Of a DNA stretch of 64,000 nucleotides, positions 9,911 to 19,494 are shown piece by piece. The stretch is from positions 4,502 through 68,501 of the forward strand of contig NZ_JAFFPS010000003.1 in assembly GCF_016919165.1 (NCBI RefSeq). The letters run 5' to 3'. The stretch is from Leptospira chreensis. Its GTDB lineage: Bacteria > Spirochaetota > Leptospiria > Leptospirales > Leptospiraceae. The position numbers and the translations under genes were made by a program. The notes under the pieces were generated by a model. That model did no database searches and had not been told where the DNA came from. It was given only the letters and a program-made list of their open reading frames with translations. How positions within the stretch are numbered: the stretch's first letter is position 1; each line of letters starts with the position of its first letter.

Positions 9911-11212
9911 TTATCCCATTCCTACTTTTTTTCTAAACTTCTCAAGAGTGATGAGGATTTGAACCACCGCATTGAAGAACTCTTGCGGAATTTCCTTACC
10001 TACTTCAACTTGTGCGTATAAAAGACGTGCTTGCTGTGGACTTTCAACGATCGGAACATCATTTTCCCGAGCGATCCTTCGTATTTCGAGTGCTAGGCGA
10101 TTCTCACCCTTTGCAATCACTCGGGGTGCGGAGTCCCTTCCCATTTCATAAGATAATGCTACAGAATAATGCGTAGGGTTCGTAATCACAACATCAGCTT
10201 TCGGAACCTCACGAAGCATATTTCCTTGCATCATGTCACGAGCCAGTTGCATCCGGCGGTTTTTCATCACCGGATCCCCAGAATCTTCCTTCATCTCTCG
10301 TTTGGCTTCCGAAGGAGTTTGTTTGAGAGATTCTTCAAATTCCGACTTTTGGAAAAAGAAGTCAGCCACAGCAATCCCAAGTAACAATAGCCCTGCGGCC
10401 ATCATAATCTTAAATCCAGAATAAGTGATGAGTGAGATTGCCTGCATCATCCCCATATTTCCCGTGAGTAGGACTTTCAAAAAATCACCAGAGATCAAAA
10501 TATAACTGATGATGCCAATGATGATCACCTTCGCCAGTGACTTCACTAAGTTAAACAATGTTTGGCGGTTAGGCAACACTCGTTTGAAATTGGGAGAAAT
10601 TCGATCAAACCGAAAGGATAGAGCCCTTGGGGAAAACATAAACCCGACTTGGACAACATTCCCCACAACGGCAAAAACGAGAGTAATTGCAAGCACCGGC
10701 CAAAGGAGATTGAAAAAATCCTTTGAAACTCCCGCAAGGATCACTCGGAACTCTTCGGCTCCGAACCGGTCCATCTTCATTCCCATCGGCAGGTATTTTT
10801 TAATAAAAATGGCAGTATTACGAATGAAAGTATCACCCAAGATATAGAGAACACCCGTTCCACCTAACAAAACCAAAGTGGATGCTACCTCATTGGATTT
10901 AGGAACATTCCCCTTCTCTTTTTCTTCTCGCCTGCGACGTTCACTCGGAGGTTCGGTTCGGCCTTCATCGGCCGCAGCAAAAAGTTGGAGGTCGATCTCA
11001 TAATATCCAGAGGAAAAACCTGGAACAGAAAGAACCGGTGCGAATTCTTTTGGTTTTGTAAAATCAACACCAAAGAAACTGGAAAGGGTCTCAAAACAAA
11101 ACGAATTGAAACCACCAAGTAGTGATTGAACCCAAGTAAGAATCGTCTCTCGACTCCGAATAAAAATGGAGCCTTGATTCAATACAAAATGAATGAATCC
11201 CTTTCCTTTCAT
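9911..11212 (-). CDS. flhB: flagellar export switch protein FlhB, with N-terminal extension
   Basis: FlhB sets export specificity, switching from rod/hook to filament substrates. The core starts near residue 80 with [20 protein letters not shown], followed by four membrane helices and the cytoplasmic domain with the self-cleavage site NPTH in [13 protein letters not shown]. About 75 residues precede the usual FlhB start, including a hydrophobic [15 protein letters not shown] region; this exceeds the short FLxxFAAEDE leader seen in other spirochetes. The ATG at 11212 shares bases with the fliR stop (ATGA), and GGGAG lies upstream; a GTG at 11224 is the alternative. Expected in the basal-body export gate with FliPQR and FlhA. 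Confidence 0.95.
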   Translation of the reverse strand: MKGKGFIHFVLNQGSIFIRSRETILTWVQSLLGGFNSFCFETLSSFFGVDFTKPKEFAPVLSVPGFSSGYYEIDLQLFAAADEGRTEPPSERRRREEKEKGNVPKSNEVASTLVLLGGTGVLYILGDTFIRNTAIFIKKYLPMGMKMDRFGAEEFRVILAGVSKDFFNLLWPVLAITLVFAVVGNVVQVGFMFSPRALSFRFDRISPNFKRVLPNRQTLFNLVKSLAKVIIIGIISYILISGDFLKVLLTGNMGMMQAISLITYSGFKIMMAAGLLLLGIAVADFFFQKSEFEESLKQTPSEAKREMKEDSGDPVMKNRRMQLARDMMQGNMLREVPKADVVITNPTHYSVALSYEMGRDSAPRVIAKGENRLALEIRRIARENDVPIVESPQQARLLYAQVEVGKEIPQEFFNAVVQILITLEKFRKKVGMG

Positions 11213-11991
11213 AGACTTGGCCACTCCCGGATGAGTAAACTTGCCTTATCCATAGAAATCTGGATTCCTTGTACCATTTGCGTGGCAATAAAAGTAAGTG
11301 TCGCAATGAGTGTGAGTGTTCCAATAAATACTTTCAGTGGGAAAGACATCGACATCACATTCATTTGTTGTGCGGCTTTTCCCATAAGGCCCTCGGCAAG
11401 AGAGACCAAAAATAAAATCCCCATCACAGGGAGGGCAATCTTAAAAGAAACCACAAACATTGCACCGATGGCATCTTCCATCAGCCGATACAATCCTTGG
11501 TTCACCTTACCCGTAAAAGAAATGATTCGAATTTTTTCAAAAGAATAAGCCAGCGTTTCAATGAGAAACCGGTGAGCCCCAATCACAAGAAAAAGCGCTG
11601 TTGCCATTAGGTTTTTCATCGTTCCAATGGCCGGGAGTGAGTTTTGAGTCACAGGGTCTAAAATTTCCGTATACCCAAAACCAATTTGGTTGTTAAAAAA
11701 TTCACCCGCCATTTGGAAGGCAGCAAACACAAGTGAGACGAGAAATCCAATAAACACTCCGATCAACATCTCTGAAATAATGAGGATTCCATAGTTAATC
11801 ATATGGCCTGGAACCGGTGGCATATAAGTCGCGACAACTGGGTAAACGATAAGTGATACCATAAAGGAGAAGATCATACGCAAAGAAAAATTGATCGATT
11901 CCGAAGAAAAGAAAGGGGCAACAAGGAAGAGTCCGAGGAGGCGGACTAAGACCAAGAGAAAAGATTGAAAGTGTAAAACAAATGGTTCCAT
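11209..11991 (-). CDS. fliR: flagellar export gate protein FliR
   Basis: A 260-residue protein with about six hydrophobic helices, the FliR family size. FliR joins FliP and FliQ in the helical export gate core. Typical segments are the N-terminal LLGLFLVAPFFSSESINFSL and the NQIGFGYTEILDP region with PAIGTMKNLMATALFLVIGA. It ends with an ATGA overlap into flhB and starts one base after the fliQ stop, fitting stoichiometric co-translation. Confidence 0.96.
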   Translation of the reverse strand: MEPFVLHFQSFLLVLVRLLGLFLVAPFFSSESINFSLRMIFSFMVSLIVYPVVATYMPPVPGHMINYGILIISEMLIGVFIGFLVSLVFAAFQMAGEFFNNQIGFGYTEILDPVTQNSLPAIGTMKNLMATALFLVIGAHRFLIETLAYSFEKIRIISFTGKVNQGLYRLMEDAIGAMFVVSFKIALPVMGILFLVSLAEGLMGKAAQQMNVMSMSFPLKVFIGTLTLIATLTFIATQMVQGIQISMDKASLLIREWPSL

Positions 11992-11992
11992 A

Positions 11993-12256
11993 TCATATCT
12001 TTTCTATCATAAAAAAAATTTCACGAGTGTAATCCGTCATAACTCTCACCATCCAAGCTGAAAAAAATACAATCACAGCAAAAATAGAAACAAGTTTTGG
12101 AACAAAGGCAATGGTTGGTTCTTGGATGGAAGTGGTTGTTTGCAAAATACCAACAATGAGTCCCACTACCAGAGCCGTAATGAGGATTGGGCTTGAGATC
12201 TTAAGTGTAACGATAAACGCTTCTCGGAGTAAGTTGACAACATCGACTTCTGTCAT
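11993..12256 (-). CDS. fliQ: flagellar export gate protein FliQ
   Basis: An 87-residue, two-helix membrane protein of the standard FliQ size. Helix one includes [20 protein letters not shown], followed by the conserved [16 protein letters not shown] loop and helix two. Four FliQ copies wrap FliP/FliR in the export gate. The start overlaps the fliP stop by four bases. Confidence 0.97.
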   Translation of the reverse strand: MTEVDVVNLLREAFIVTLKISSPILITALVVGLIVGILQTTTSIQEPTIAFVPKLVSIFAVIVFFSAWMVRVMTDYTREIFFMIEKI

Positions 12257-13062
12257 TTATAACTCCTTACGAGCTCGAGTACCAGTAAGTTCCATCCATC
12301 AATTAAAATGAAAAGAATAAGTTTAAGGGGAAGGGAAATCATCACCGGAGGTAACATCATAAAACCCATAGCAAGGAGAGCGGATGCCACAATCAAATCG
12401 ATAACAATAAAAGGAATGAAGATATAAATACCGATGATAAATGCTTTTTTGATTTCACTTAACATAAAAGCGGGAACCAAAACATAAGAAGGAACATCCT
12501 CGAAGGACTTCACATTCTGAACTTTCCCAATTTTCAAAAACAATGCAACGTCTTTAGTTCCATCCCGGCCTAGTTGGCGGATCATAAACTGACGTAAATG
12601 TTTCATCGACCCTTCCATAAAAGCGGATTGGTCAATTTTTCCATTTAAGAAAGGTTGCAGGGCTTCGTCATTCACCTTACCGATAGTAGGCGCCATAATG
12701 AAAAAAGTAACAAAAAGAGCAAGGCCCATCATCACCTGGTTTGGTGGTAAGTTTTGGAGTGATAATGCTCTTCTCACAAAATCAAACACAATCACAACTT
12801 TAGTAAACGAAGTGACACTCATCACAATGGCCGGAGCCAAAGATAGGATGGTCACTAGAAAAAGGATCATCAAAGAAAGGCTAGTGTCTTTTGGCCCTCT
12901 CGCCTCATTTACGTTAAATGACAGGTTAGGAATAGGAATCCTTGTTCCCTTGTCCTGAGCCATAAGCCCAGTAAACCCACCCGCAGTGATGAGAAATAAA
13001 ATACTAATGAGAAAAATAATCGATTTATGCCTCTTACAGAAGGAAAAAAAACGCGCTCTCAT
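12253..13062 (-). CDS. fliP: flagellar export gate protein FliP
   Basis: A 269-residue FliP, pentameric in the gate. It has an N-terminal signal-like segment ([20 protein letters not shown]), then the family signatures [20 protein letters not shown] and [20 protein letters not shown], and late helices ending [10 protein letters not shown]. It overlaps fliO by four bases upstream and fliQ by four bases downstream. Confidence 0.97.
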   Translation of the reverse strand: MRARFFSFCKRHKSIIFLISILFLITAGGFTGLMAQDKGTRIPIPNLSFNVNEARGPKDTSLSLMILFLVTILSLAPAIVMSVTSFTKVVIVFDFVRRALSLQNLPPNQVMMGLALFVTFFIMAPTIGKVNDEALQPFLNGKIDQSAFMEGSMKHLRQFMIRQLGRDGTKDVALFLKIGKVQNVKSFEDVPSYVLVPAFMLSEIKKAFIIGIYIFIPFIVIDLIVASALLAMGFMMLPPVMISLPLKLILFILIDGWNLLVLELVRSYK

Positions 13063-13856
13063 GATTCCCCTCCCTCTAACAATTCCCGGTGTTTGCGTAA
13101 CCGCTCCAGGCCTTCTTTGGCCTTTCTTTGGATCTCTGCTGCTCCATCAAATTCCAAACTTTCCATTTTGGATGGATTGATGCGGATCTTCCTTTGCGCC
13201 TTCGCCTTGGATTGCAAACTTTCAAGAACTGTCTCTAGAAAATTCGGAACATAAGGATCAGCTTCCTCTTTCATCTTTTGGATTTGTGATTTTTCATCAG
13301 GAGCAGTTACTTCTGTCAGTAAACTCACAGATCCATCAGCGACACCTAACACAAGTGTACGTCCCCCCACTTCCACAATTTGTACCGATTGGGTTGCAGA
13401 AAGGGAGAGGCTAGACAAAACCTTCATAAATCCTTTCACGGGATATTTTGCTGATTTTGTTTTTTGCATTTGTAAGATGAGGTAATAACCTGCACCCACA
13501 AGGATGGCCAAAACAAATAAAATCTTGAGTAAAATCCAAGTCGCAGAAGGAGAATCATCTTGGTTTTCTGCATATCTTTCTTGGATGAGATTGGTTTCTT
13601 CCGATCCCTTACCAGCCTCCTCACTCGCATTCGTTTTGTTAGTGTTAGGAGAACCTTCGAATTTTGGAGCCGAGTTGGGATTGTTTGAATCCGCTGGTTT
13701 GGATTTGGGGTCTCCCAACTCTTGGCGAAGGATTTGATCCAGTTCTTTTGTTTCGACGCCTTGCGAAAACAGAGGAGAAGTCGCCAAAACAAGGATTAGG
13801 CAAAAGTACATAACTTGCCCCTTTTGTTTTGACATTCTCTGTTTGAAACTAATCAT
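13059..13856 (-). CDS. fliO: flagellar biosynthesis protein FliO
   Basis: A 265-residue protein with an N-terminal signal segment ([17 protein letters not shown]), a low-complexity periplasmic stretch rich in N, S, E and K (about 30-85), one membrane helix near 100-120 ([20 protein letters not shown]), and a FliO-type cytoplasmic domain with [20 protein letters not shown] and [18 protein letters not shown]. FliO helps assemble the FliP ring. The periplasmic spacer and signal peptide are longer than in enteric FliO, as is usual in spirochetes. Position between fliY and fliP supports the call. It could start at an internal ATG before YFCLIL. Confidence 0.9.
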   Translation of the reverse strand: MISFKQRMSKQKGQVMYFCLILVLATSPLFSQGVETKELDQILRQELGDPKSKPADSNNPNSAPKFEGSPNTNKTNASEEAGKGSEETNLIQERYAENQDDSPSATWILLKILFVLAILVGAGYYLILQMQKTKSAKYPVKGFMKVLSSLSLSATQSVQIVEVGGRTLVLGVADGSVSLLTEVTAPDEKSQIQKMKEEADPYVPNFLETVLESLQSKAKAQRKIRINPSKMESLEFDGAAEIQRKAKEGLERLRKHRELLEGGES

Positions 13857-14923
13857 TTTTCGCCTTTGAGTCGGTCGGTAGGACTTACGATATCGGTAAC
13901 ACGAACACCAAAGTTTTCATCGATGACCACAACCTCACCCTTTGCAATGAGTTTGCCGTTAACAAGTAAATCCACTGGCTCACCAGCTAACTTATCTAGT
14001 TCGATGATGGAACCTTCTCCAAGCCCCAAAATGTCTTTGATGTACATTTTGGTTCTTCCCAGTTCCACAGTCAGAGCCATCTGCACATCCATAAGAAGAT
14101 TGAGATTGGTTTGTCCTGGTCCACCACCTGCTGTGGCAAGAGAAGGAAAATTAACACCTTTGATTCCCACAGAACCTTGGCCACCACCCATTCCCATATT
14201 GGGCTGCATGTTGACGTTCATTCCACCGGACTGTTGTTGTTGTTTTTGGCCTCCCCCTTTTTGGATATCCAAAACAGAGTTAGCCATAGAAAGAGAAATT
14301 ACATAATATACTTTAAAAGAACCGACTCCATCAATATTCAAACTGAGAGAAGTCTTCACCAAACTACTGTCATCTGGCAGTTGTAAATCGCGACCAGAAT
14401 TCACAAGAGCAATTTCTGGTGGGCTACCAGACATGGTTCCGCCCAGTTTCATTCCAATCTGAGCCGTTACCGTTCCAAGGATCGGAGCCAGGGAATCTTT
14501 TAAAGTTTGGAGTTGTGCATTGTCGAGTTGGCCTGGAGGAGTCATTCCTCCCATCATCACACCAGCAATTTTCGCTGCGTTTTCTTGGGCCATGATGAGG
14601 CAAACACGTCCCGCCAAACTTCCGCTAATCGTAGAGAATAAACTGACTGTTTTGGTTCCGAGTTCTTTTTGGATATCGGTAGAGGAGCTCGATTCGGTGG
14701 CAGGGTTCATAAAACGAGTGTTTTTTGCCAAGATCGTGCCAAGTGTGTTCCCCGCCACCTGGAATGCAGAGCCGATCACATCGGAAATAATGTCGCGGTC
14801 AATAGGAGATAGGTTGTCCGATGACGAACTTGCGGCGCCACTTAAAGATGAGAGGTCGAATGTATCATCCGCGCCTTGTAGTAATGCGTCTATCTCGTCT
14901 TGTGAGAGTGAACCTTCACCCAT
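13853..14923 (-). CDS. fliY: flagellar motor switch protein FliY (FliN-type)
   Basis: A 356-residue switch protein. It opens with GEGSLSQDEIDALLQG, the short N-terminal peptide that in FliM and FliY binds CheY-phosphate. Residues about 40-215 form a CheC-like domain, about 220-260 a Gln/Gly/Met-rich linker (KQQQQSGG), and about 270-350 the SpoA domain shared with FliN (DVQMALTVELGRTKMYIKDI, GVRVTDIVSPTDRL). FliY sits in the C-ring and may also dephosphorylate CheY. First gene of the operon: GGAG and AAGGG stand before the ATG and the gene upstream ends 95 bp away. FliN is the alternative name. Confidence 0.93.
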   Translation of the reverse strand: MGEGSLSQDEIDALLQGADDTFDLSSLSGAASSSSDNLSPIDRDIISDVIGSAFQVAGNTLGTILAKNTRFMNPATESSSSTDIQKELGTKTVSLFSTISGSLAGRVCLIMAQENAAKIAGVMMGGMTPPGQLDNAQLQTLKDSLAPILGTVTAQIGMKLGGTMSGSPPEIALVNSGRDLQLPDDSSLVKTSLSLNIDGVGSFKVYYVISLSMANSVLDIQKGGGQKQQQQSGGMNVNMQPNMGMGGGQGSVGIKGVNFPSLATAGGGPGQTNLNLLMDVQMALTVELGRTKMYIKDILGLGEGSIIELDKLAGEPVDLLVNGKLIAKGEVVVIDENFGVRVTDIVSPTDRLKGEK

Positions 14924-15018
14924 ACCCTTTTATCTCCGGAAAAACTTAGGATAATGAGACATAATATGAATCTTTTTGTCACTCAGTTTTTTTCCGAATT
15001 GACAAAAAGTAAGAGGGA

Positions 15019-15342
15019 CTAGTCGAAAGCGCTCGAAAGTCCGTCCGAATAGGCACGGAGATTGTCATACGAGTAAATTCCCGTGTTATGATAGTCGCTC
15101 CAGACGATGGAAATCGCATAACGGCCCACTTTCGTCCAAGAAAGGAGTTTGATAGACTCAATATGGCCCGTTGCGTCCCCCACTTTCCCCCCATGTCCCC
15201 CGCGACAAGTTGCACAAGGGCATTTTTTACGAAGGTCGAGGAGGGAATACTTGGAACCATGGCCATCCTTCCATTCGATATAGAGAGAATCATCATCGAA
15301 AGAAATTTCTTTGGGGAAGGTGGCAAGTTGCGAGTTTGGCAT
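15019..15342 (-). CDS. DUF971 domain protein
   Basis: A 107-residue protein made of one DUF971 (GBBH-like N-terminal) domain. Seen: ISFDDDSLYIEWKDGHGSKY, LRKKCPCATCRGGHGG, then GRYAISIVWSDYHNTGIYSY with the terminal LRAYS. The Cys pair in CPCATC and the late His are the usual metal-binding residues. Family members occur alone or fused to hydroxylases and Fe-S or P-loop proteins; the role is unknown. It follows the fusion gene by 2 bp, so is likely expressed with it. Confidence 0.88.
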   Translation of the reverse strand: MPNSQLATFPKEISFDDDSLYIEWKDGHGSKYSLLDLRKKCPCATCRGGHGGKVGDATGHIESIKLLSWTKVGRYAISIVWSDYHNTGIYSYDNLRAYSDGLSSAFD

Positions 15343-15344
15343 TT

Positions 15345-17591
15345 TTATGCTTTCACCGGCAGTTTGGTCGTTTTGGAACGAAAGTTTCCGACGGTGGTTC
15401 CGTATTGAATTTTGTCACCGAGGGCTATGTTTGTCAAGTCGATGGTGTCATTTTCAAACACAAGGATGACTGTCGAACCCATTTCGAAACGACCGAGTTC
15501 GGACCCTTTGTCGATCATAATGGATACGTCTTTGTAATGATGTTCTTTCGCAAAACGGATCCAATTGTTTGTGACAATTTTATTGTCGTAAGTCACTCGG
15601 ATTTTTCCAACGTTTGAGGCCCCTACTTTGATCACGGCCACTTTCCCGTATTCTGTTTGTAAGAAGGTGATGAGCCTTTCGTTTTTAGGAAAAAGTCCTC
15701 GGATATTGAGAACTGCTAAATCATTCACTGGGAAAAGTTTTCCCGGCTCATAATAGTAACCTAAAATTTGGCCCGCAAACGGACTATGGATGCGATGGTA
15801 GTCTTGTGGGGACAAATAGAAGGTAATGTATTTTCCATTTGTGAAAAAAGGATAATATTTTTCAGAACCTAACAATTCTTTTACGGAATAGTCAATCCCT
15901 TTGGCTTGGATGATGGTGGACTGATTGATATTTCCAAAACTTGTAATTTTGGAATCTGTAGGAGACACTACAGCATTCACAGCAGAGTCGATGATCCTTG
16001 CTTCGGCACGAAGGGCGCGAGTAAAGAATTGATTTAAGGATGCATATTCTTTGATCTCAAGTTCGGCTTCACTCAAATTGATTTTATAAACCTTTGCAAA
16101 AGCCTTTAAAATTGGGATCATCATAAACCGTGGCAAACGCAAAGTAGAGAAGTATCCAAAAATTTTAGAAATCAGGTTTTTCGGAAGTAGTGTCAAAAAC
16201 AACAAATAGAAATCTTTAAAAATTTCATACCGGGCTCCCGACTCGGATAAGTATTTTTTGAGTTCAAAATTGGCTGTTTTCCCAAGTAACATAAGAGAAA
16301 CTAGCAGAGGTACGCTGGTAATCACGGCCGCAATATAACCCCAATGCATTACAAAACTGAGGACATCAATTCCATACTTCACATAAAGATAAGCAAATCC
16401 TAAGGTAGAGCCTATGAATAACATTCTAAAGAAATTGGAGAACTTTTCTCCAAATACATAGAATGCATTTTGTTCCCCGCTATAGAACCAACCAGCAAGA
16501 CTGAGGATTCCAAAACAGAGAAAAGAAATACAAAACAAAATAACAGATAAAGATTCTTTTTGTTCTAAAATTCTTGCCGGGAAAGCAAGGATGGTTTCTA
16601 AATTGACCGCACCATAAGAATACAAAACAAACCCAACGAGAGTTGCCATAATGAAACCTTCAAAGAAGGAAGCAAGCATACTCACTAATCCTTGTTTTGC
16701 GGCATAGTCAGTTCGCACGACACCAGCAATTCCAGAAGATTTACCCACAGCCGTTTCTGTAGACAAAAAGAAAGTACTCAAAGAAACAGAAAGCGCACGT
16801 AAAACGCCGAAAGCACCGCCACCTTGCAAGGCTTTAATAGAGAATGCTTCTTTTGTGACATCCGATAAAAATCCAAAAAAGGAAATCATTCCATTAGAAA
16901 AAAGAGATATATACCCAAAAATGAAAAGGATGATTCCAATAGGAGCAAGGATAGACGAAGCACGCCCCACTCGCCTAACACCACCAATCACGATAAAAAG
17001 TAAAATCACAGAAATGGAAATGGGGCCAGATAGTCCGGATAAATTCAAACCCTCTTGGGTGATGTATGTAAGTCCGACAAAAGGAAAAATTCCCCCGAAC
17101 AAAAGAACCGTAACCATACTCGCGAGGGAAAATGCCACAGCAAGCCACTTAGCTCGTAAGGCTTTTTCAATAAAATACATAGGGCCCGATAGATAACGTC
17201 CGCTAGGAAGTTGGTTTCGAAACTTCACCGCCAAAGTGGAAGACACAAAACGGATCGGCATGACAAACAAACTCATCACCCAAATCCAAAAAAGAACGCC
17301 AATTCCGCCGTAGGCGATGGCAAGGGCCGTTCCAATGACAGAACCCGCAAGAAGGGAAGATCCAATCCCAGCAAAGAAGGCTTGCGAATGCACCAGTTGG
17401 CCTTTGGAACCTTTGAAGTCCATATTGCCCGTTAGGATCTTGAGAGCAAGAAAGAGAAAACGAATTTGTGGAAATCCCAACCGAAAGCTCAAATAAACTG
17501 AGGCGATAAGGATGAGATAGAAGTAAGGGCTCAGGATGTCCGATCCTAAAATCAGATTAAACTTAGATCCGTTTTGAAAGAGTGTTTCCAT
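15345..17591 (-). CDS. psd: fused alanine:cation symporter (AGCS) and phosphatidylserine decarboxylase
   Basis: One uninterrupted 748-residue frame. Residues about 20-450 form an AGCS-type transporter with around ten membrane helices; the signature [22 protein letters not shown] is near residue 75. Residues about 470-748 form a phosphatidylserine decarboxylase: [42 protein letters not shown], and the self-cleavage motif MGST with Ser706 expected to become the pyruvoyl group. The decarboxylase makes phosphatidylethanolamine from phosphatidylserine. The usual motif is LGST or a near variant. Normal decarboxylases have a short membrane anchor; here a full transporter takes its place. Whether the transporter half moves alanine or glycine is not shown. 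Confidence 0.88.
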   Translation of the reverse strand: METLFQNGSKFNLILGSDILSPYFYLILIASVYLSFRLGFPQIRFLFLALKILTGNMDFKGSKGQLVHSQAFFAGIGSSLLAGSVIGTALAIAYGGIGVLFWIWVMSLFVMPIRFVSSTLAVKFRNQLPSGRYLSGPMYFIEKALRAKWLAVAFSLASMVTVLLFGGIFPFVGLTYITQEGLNLSGLSGPISISVILLFIVIGGVRRVGRASSILAPIGIILFIFGYISLFSNGMISFFGFLSDVTKEAFSIKALQGGGAFGVLRALSVSLSTFFLSTETAVGKSSGIAGVVRTDYAAKQGLVSMLASFFEGFIMATLVGFVLYSYGAVNLETILAFPARILEQKESLSVILFCISFLCFGILSLAGWFYSGEQNAFYVFGEKFSNFFRMLFIGSTLGFAYLYVKYGIDVLSFVMHWGYIAAVITSVPLLVSLMLLGKTANFELKKYLSESGARYEIFKDFYLLFLTLLPKNLISKIFGYFSTLRLPRFMMIPILKAFAKVYKINLSEAELEIKEYASLNQFFTRALRAEARIIDSAVNAVVSPTDSKITSFGNINQSTIIQAKGIDYSVKELLGSEKYYPFFTNGKYITFYLSPQDYHRIHSPFAGQILGYYYEPGKLFPVNDLAVLNIRGLFPKNERLITFLQTEYGKVAVIKVGASNVGKIRVTYDNKIVTNNWIRFAKEHHYKDVSIMIDKGSELGRFEMGSTVILVFENDTIDLTNIALGDKIQYGTTVGNFRSKTTKLPVKA

Positions 17592-17626
17592 ATTGGTTCT
17601 TCCTCACGAAATTGGATGAAATTGTT

Positions 17627-18451
17627 ATGTCAAGATGTATTGTGATCCTTCCGTTTCTGGTTTTTATGATTTCTACCTTAGTCTTTGGGAGCTTAAGCGC
17701 AGAACCCTCGGGAATGGAAGTGGGGATGCGGTATGGTGCTGGCGAAAGAGTTCCCGGCCGATTTGATGGCAATCTAAAACAGTTTTCCTCCACCTTCAAC
17801 CCTTTGGTTTTTTCTGATGTGAGTTTGAGTGGAGGGAGATCGACCAATTTGTACGAGGGATTTGTTCGTTTCCTTCTAGATTCAAGATCAAGAGTTGGAT
17901 TTGTTGTCGGCAGAAATGATTGGCAAATGCTTCGTTTAACGGAAGTTACAAGTGATTATTACTATACAAAACTCCGTTCTGAAATTTATTCCTATCATGT
18001 CCTCGGAATGTACTATTTTACCATGCCAATCTACAAAAACTGGGAATGGGAAAATGGACTTGGGATAGGATTTACTTCTGCAGATTGGAACATCCGAGGG
18101 TATTCCATTGGGGAATTATCTCCCAACACCCAATACTTTAACCAAAAAGGACGCCTCCGGGGAAGTGGACTTGCTTATCGCTTTGAAACGGCCATCAATC
18201 GCCGGTTATACGAAGATACCTTTTTGCAGATCGGTCTTGGATACCACCATGTCGCCATCGACAAATTTAGCGGGAATTATAATGGAGAAACCTCGAGTTT
18301 CTATATCCGAGCCGATGGGAAGGTGGGAGTCATCGATGATACAAGGATCATTGATGCGACTGTGAGCACTGCACAAACTTTTCGAAGGTTAGATATGAAT
18401 TCTGGATCATGGGTTCTTTATTTTTCAGTCTTCCAACGGTTTTTGGATTGA
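17627..18451 (+). CDS. exported protein, probable outer-membrane beta-barrel
   Basis: A 274-residue protein with a signal peptide (ILPFLVFMISTLVFGSLSA, cut before EP). The mature part alternates polar and aromatic residues in short strands ending in aromatics, as in porin-like barrels: MEVGMRYGAGERV, LYEGFVRFLLD, VGFVVGRNDWQML, YSYHVLGMYYFTM, WENGLGIGFTS, DTFLQIGLGYHHVAI, and a terminal WVLYFSVFQRFLD. No known family is recognised. ATG 17627 is chosen over an earlier frame start at 17582 that would reach into the divergent fusion gene and lacks the signal peptide at its N terminus. Confidence 0.6.
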   Translation: MSRCIVILPFLVFMISTLVFGSLSAEPSGMEVGMRYGAGERVPGRFDGNLKQFSSTFNPLVFSDVSLSGGRSTNLYEGFVRFLLDSRSRVGFVVGRNDWQMLRLTEVTSDYYYTKLRSEIYSYHVLGMYYFTMPIYKNWEWENGLGIGFTSADWNIRGYSIGELSPNTQYFNQKGRLRGSGLAYRFETAINRRLYEDTFLQIGLGYHHVAIDKFSGNYNGETSSFYIRADGKVGVIDDTRIIDATVSTAQTFRRLDMNSGSWVLYFSVFQRFLD

Positions 18452-18490
18452 CGATCTCTTGGGAAGAGTATCATTCTTTAAGAAAATTAC

Positions 18491-18730
18491 ATGAAACCCT
18501 CTAAAATCATTACCATCGGTATCAAAGAATTGGCTCACCAAAAAGTCATCCTTGCTGCTTGGTATAACTTCCTAAAAGAAAACTTTGATGCAAAAAAAGT
18601 TTCTACAGAGGAATTCACCCAATACCTTCAAGCACACGTAATGTATGATTTAGACAAAGATCAAATTGAATTGATGTTGTCTGGAACAGAACCTCTTTTA
18701 GAAGATTTCAAAAAATCTATTTTTGGATGA
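18491..18730 (+). CDS. small conserved-looking protein of unknown function
   Basis: A 79-residue, helix-rich soluble protein without Cys or a signal peptide. I do not recognise a family. It starts 39 bp after the barrel gene and its last four bases overlap the ArsC/Spx-like gene (ATGA), so it is translated as part of that unit. The overlap, together with normal codon use, supports its being real. Confidence 0.6.
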   Translation: MKPSKIITIGIKELAHQKVILAAWYNFLKENFDAKKVSTEEFTQYLQAHVMYDLDKDQIELMLSGTEPLLEDFKKSIFG

Positions 18731-19074
18731 ACCTCCAAATCTTCGGAACCAAAAAATGCAAAGACTCTAAGAAGGCGCAGCTCTTCTTCCAAGAGCGACG
18801 AGTCAACTTCCAGTTCATCAACCTCCAAGAAAAAGAAATGAGTAAAGGAGAACTTCGCTCAATTCTCGGAAGTGTTAAATTGGATGATTTGATTGATACA
18901 GAATCGAAAGTCTACGAAGACAAAAATCTAAAATACATGTTATACGATAAAGAAGAGGCCCTACTCACCAATCCCCTTCTATTCAAAACACCGATTGTCA
19001 GAGACGGCAAACGAGCCACCATTGGATTTGTTCCCGAAGTCTGGAAACAATGGATCTTAGAATCTAAAAAATAG
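18727..19074 (+). CDS. ArsC/Spx-family thioredoxin-fold protein
   Basis: A 115-residue protein of ArsC/Spx/YffB type: it opens with LQIFGTKKCKDSKKAQLFF, a thioredoxin-fold start with a single Cys at residue 11, and later has KTPIVRDGKRATIGF, the cis-Pro segment and the strand after it. Arsenate reductases use this Cys plus Arg residues with glutaredoxin or thioredoxin; Spx-like relatives bind RNA polymerase. The CxxC of Spx is absent (C-K-D-S), and the ArsC arginine triad is not evident, so the activity is open. Between an unknown small gene and an SRPBCC gene, with overlapping or abutting ends. Confidence 0.72.
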   Translation: MNLQIFGTKKCKDSKKAQLFFQERRVNFQFINLQEKEMSKGELRSILGSVKLDDLIDTESKVYEDKNLKYMLYDKEEALLTNPLLFKTPIVRDGKRATIGFVPEVWKQWILESKK

Positions 19075-19494
19075 ATGATCGAAACTACCGTAAGTACGGT
19101 GATCAAAAAACCAGTCTCAGAAGTATTTGCCTATGTTTGTAATATGCAAAACCAAACTGCTTATAATTCCAGTATATCCTCTTCTGAAGTTGTAGCAGGG
19201 AAACCCAATGAATTTGGAATTGAAATCGACTTGGGAATTCTCAATCTAAAAGAAATTTACAAAATCGACAAAACGATCCACAACCAGCTGATTGTTGCTA
19301 GTTGCCACTCAAAGGTAATGAAATTTACAGATCGTTACGAGTTCAAAAATTCAGATGGGAACTGCGAACTGACAATCATAGACAAAATGGAATTACAAGG
19401 CCTATTCAAACTGAGTGAAGGCCTTGTAAAATTAAACCTGAAGTCACAAATGACAGCTAACCTAGATTCACTAAAGAAAATTCTAGAATCTTAA
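19075..19494 (+). CDS. SRPBCC-superfamily (START-like) protein
   Basis: A 139-residue protein that starts directly after the upstream stop (TAG-ATG). The opening IETTVSTVIKKPVSEVFAYV is the first strand and helix of the polyketide-cyclase/Bet v1-like lipid-binding fold, and the long C-terminal helix (LSEGLVKLNLKSQMTANLDS) closes the pocket. Members bind or transform hydrophobic ligands; the ligand is unknown. The 3' end overlaps the convergent lpxD gene by four bases. Confidence 0.72.
   Translation: MIETTVSTVIKKPVSEVFAYVCNMQNQTAYNSSISSSEVVAGKPNEFGIEIDLGILNLKEIYKIDKTIHNQLIVASCHSKVMKFTDRYEFKNSDGNCELTIIDKMELQGLFKLSEGLVKLNLKSQMTANLDSLKKILES

Noticed and set aside
14979..15326. 115-residue minus-strand frame overlapping the DUF971 gene
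   Set aside because: Alternate frame of the recognised DUF971 domain protein (15019-15342); composition rich in S, R and P with no family pattern.
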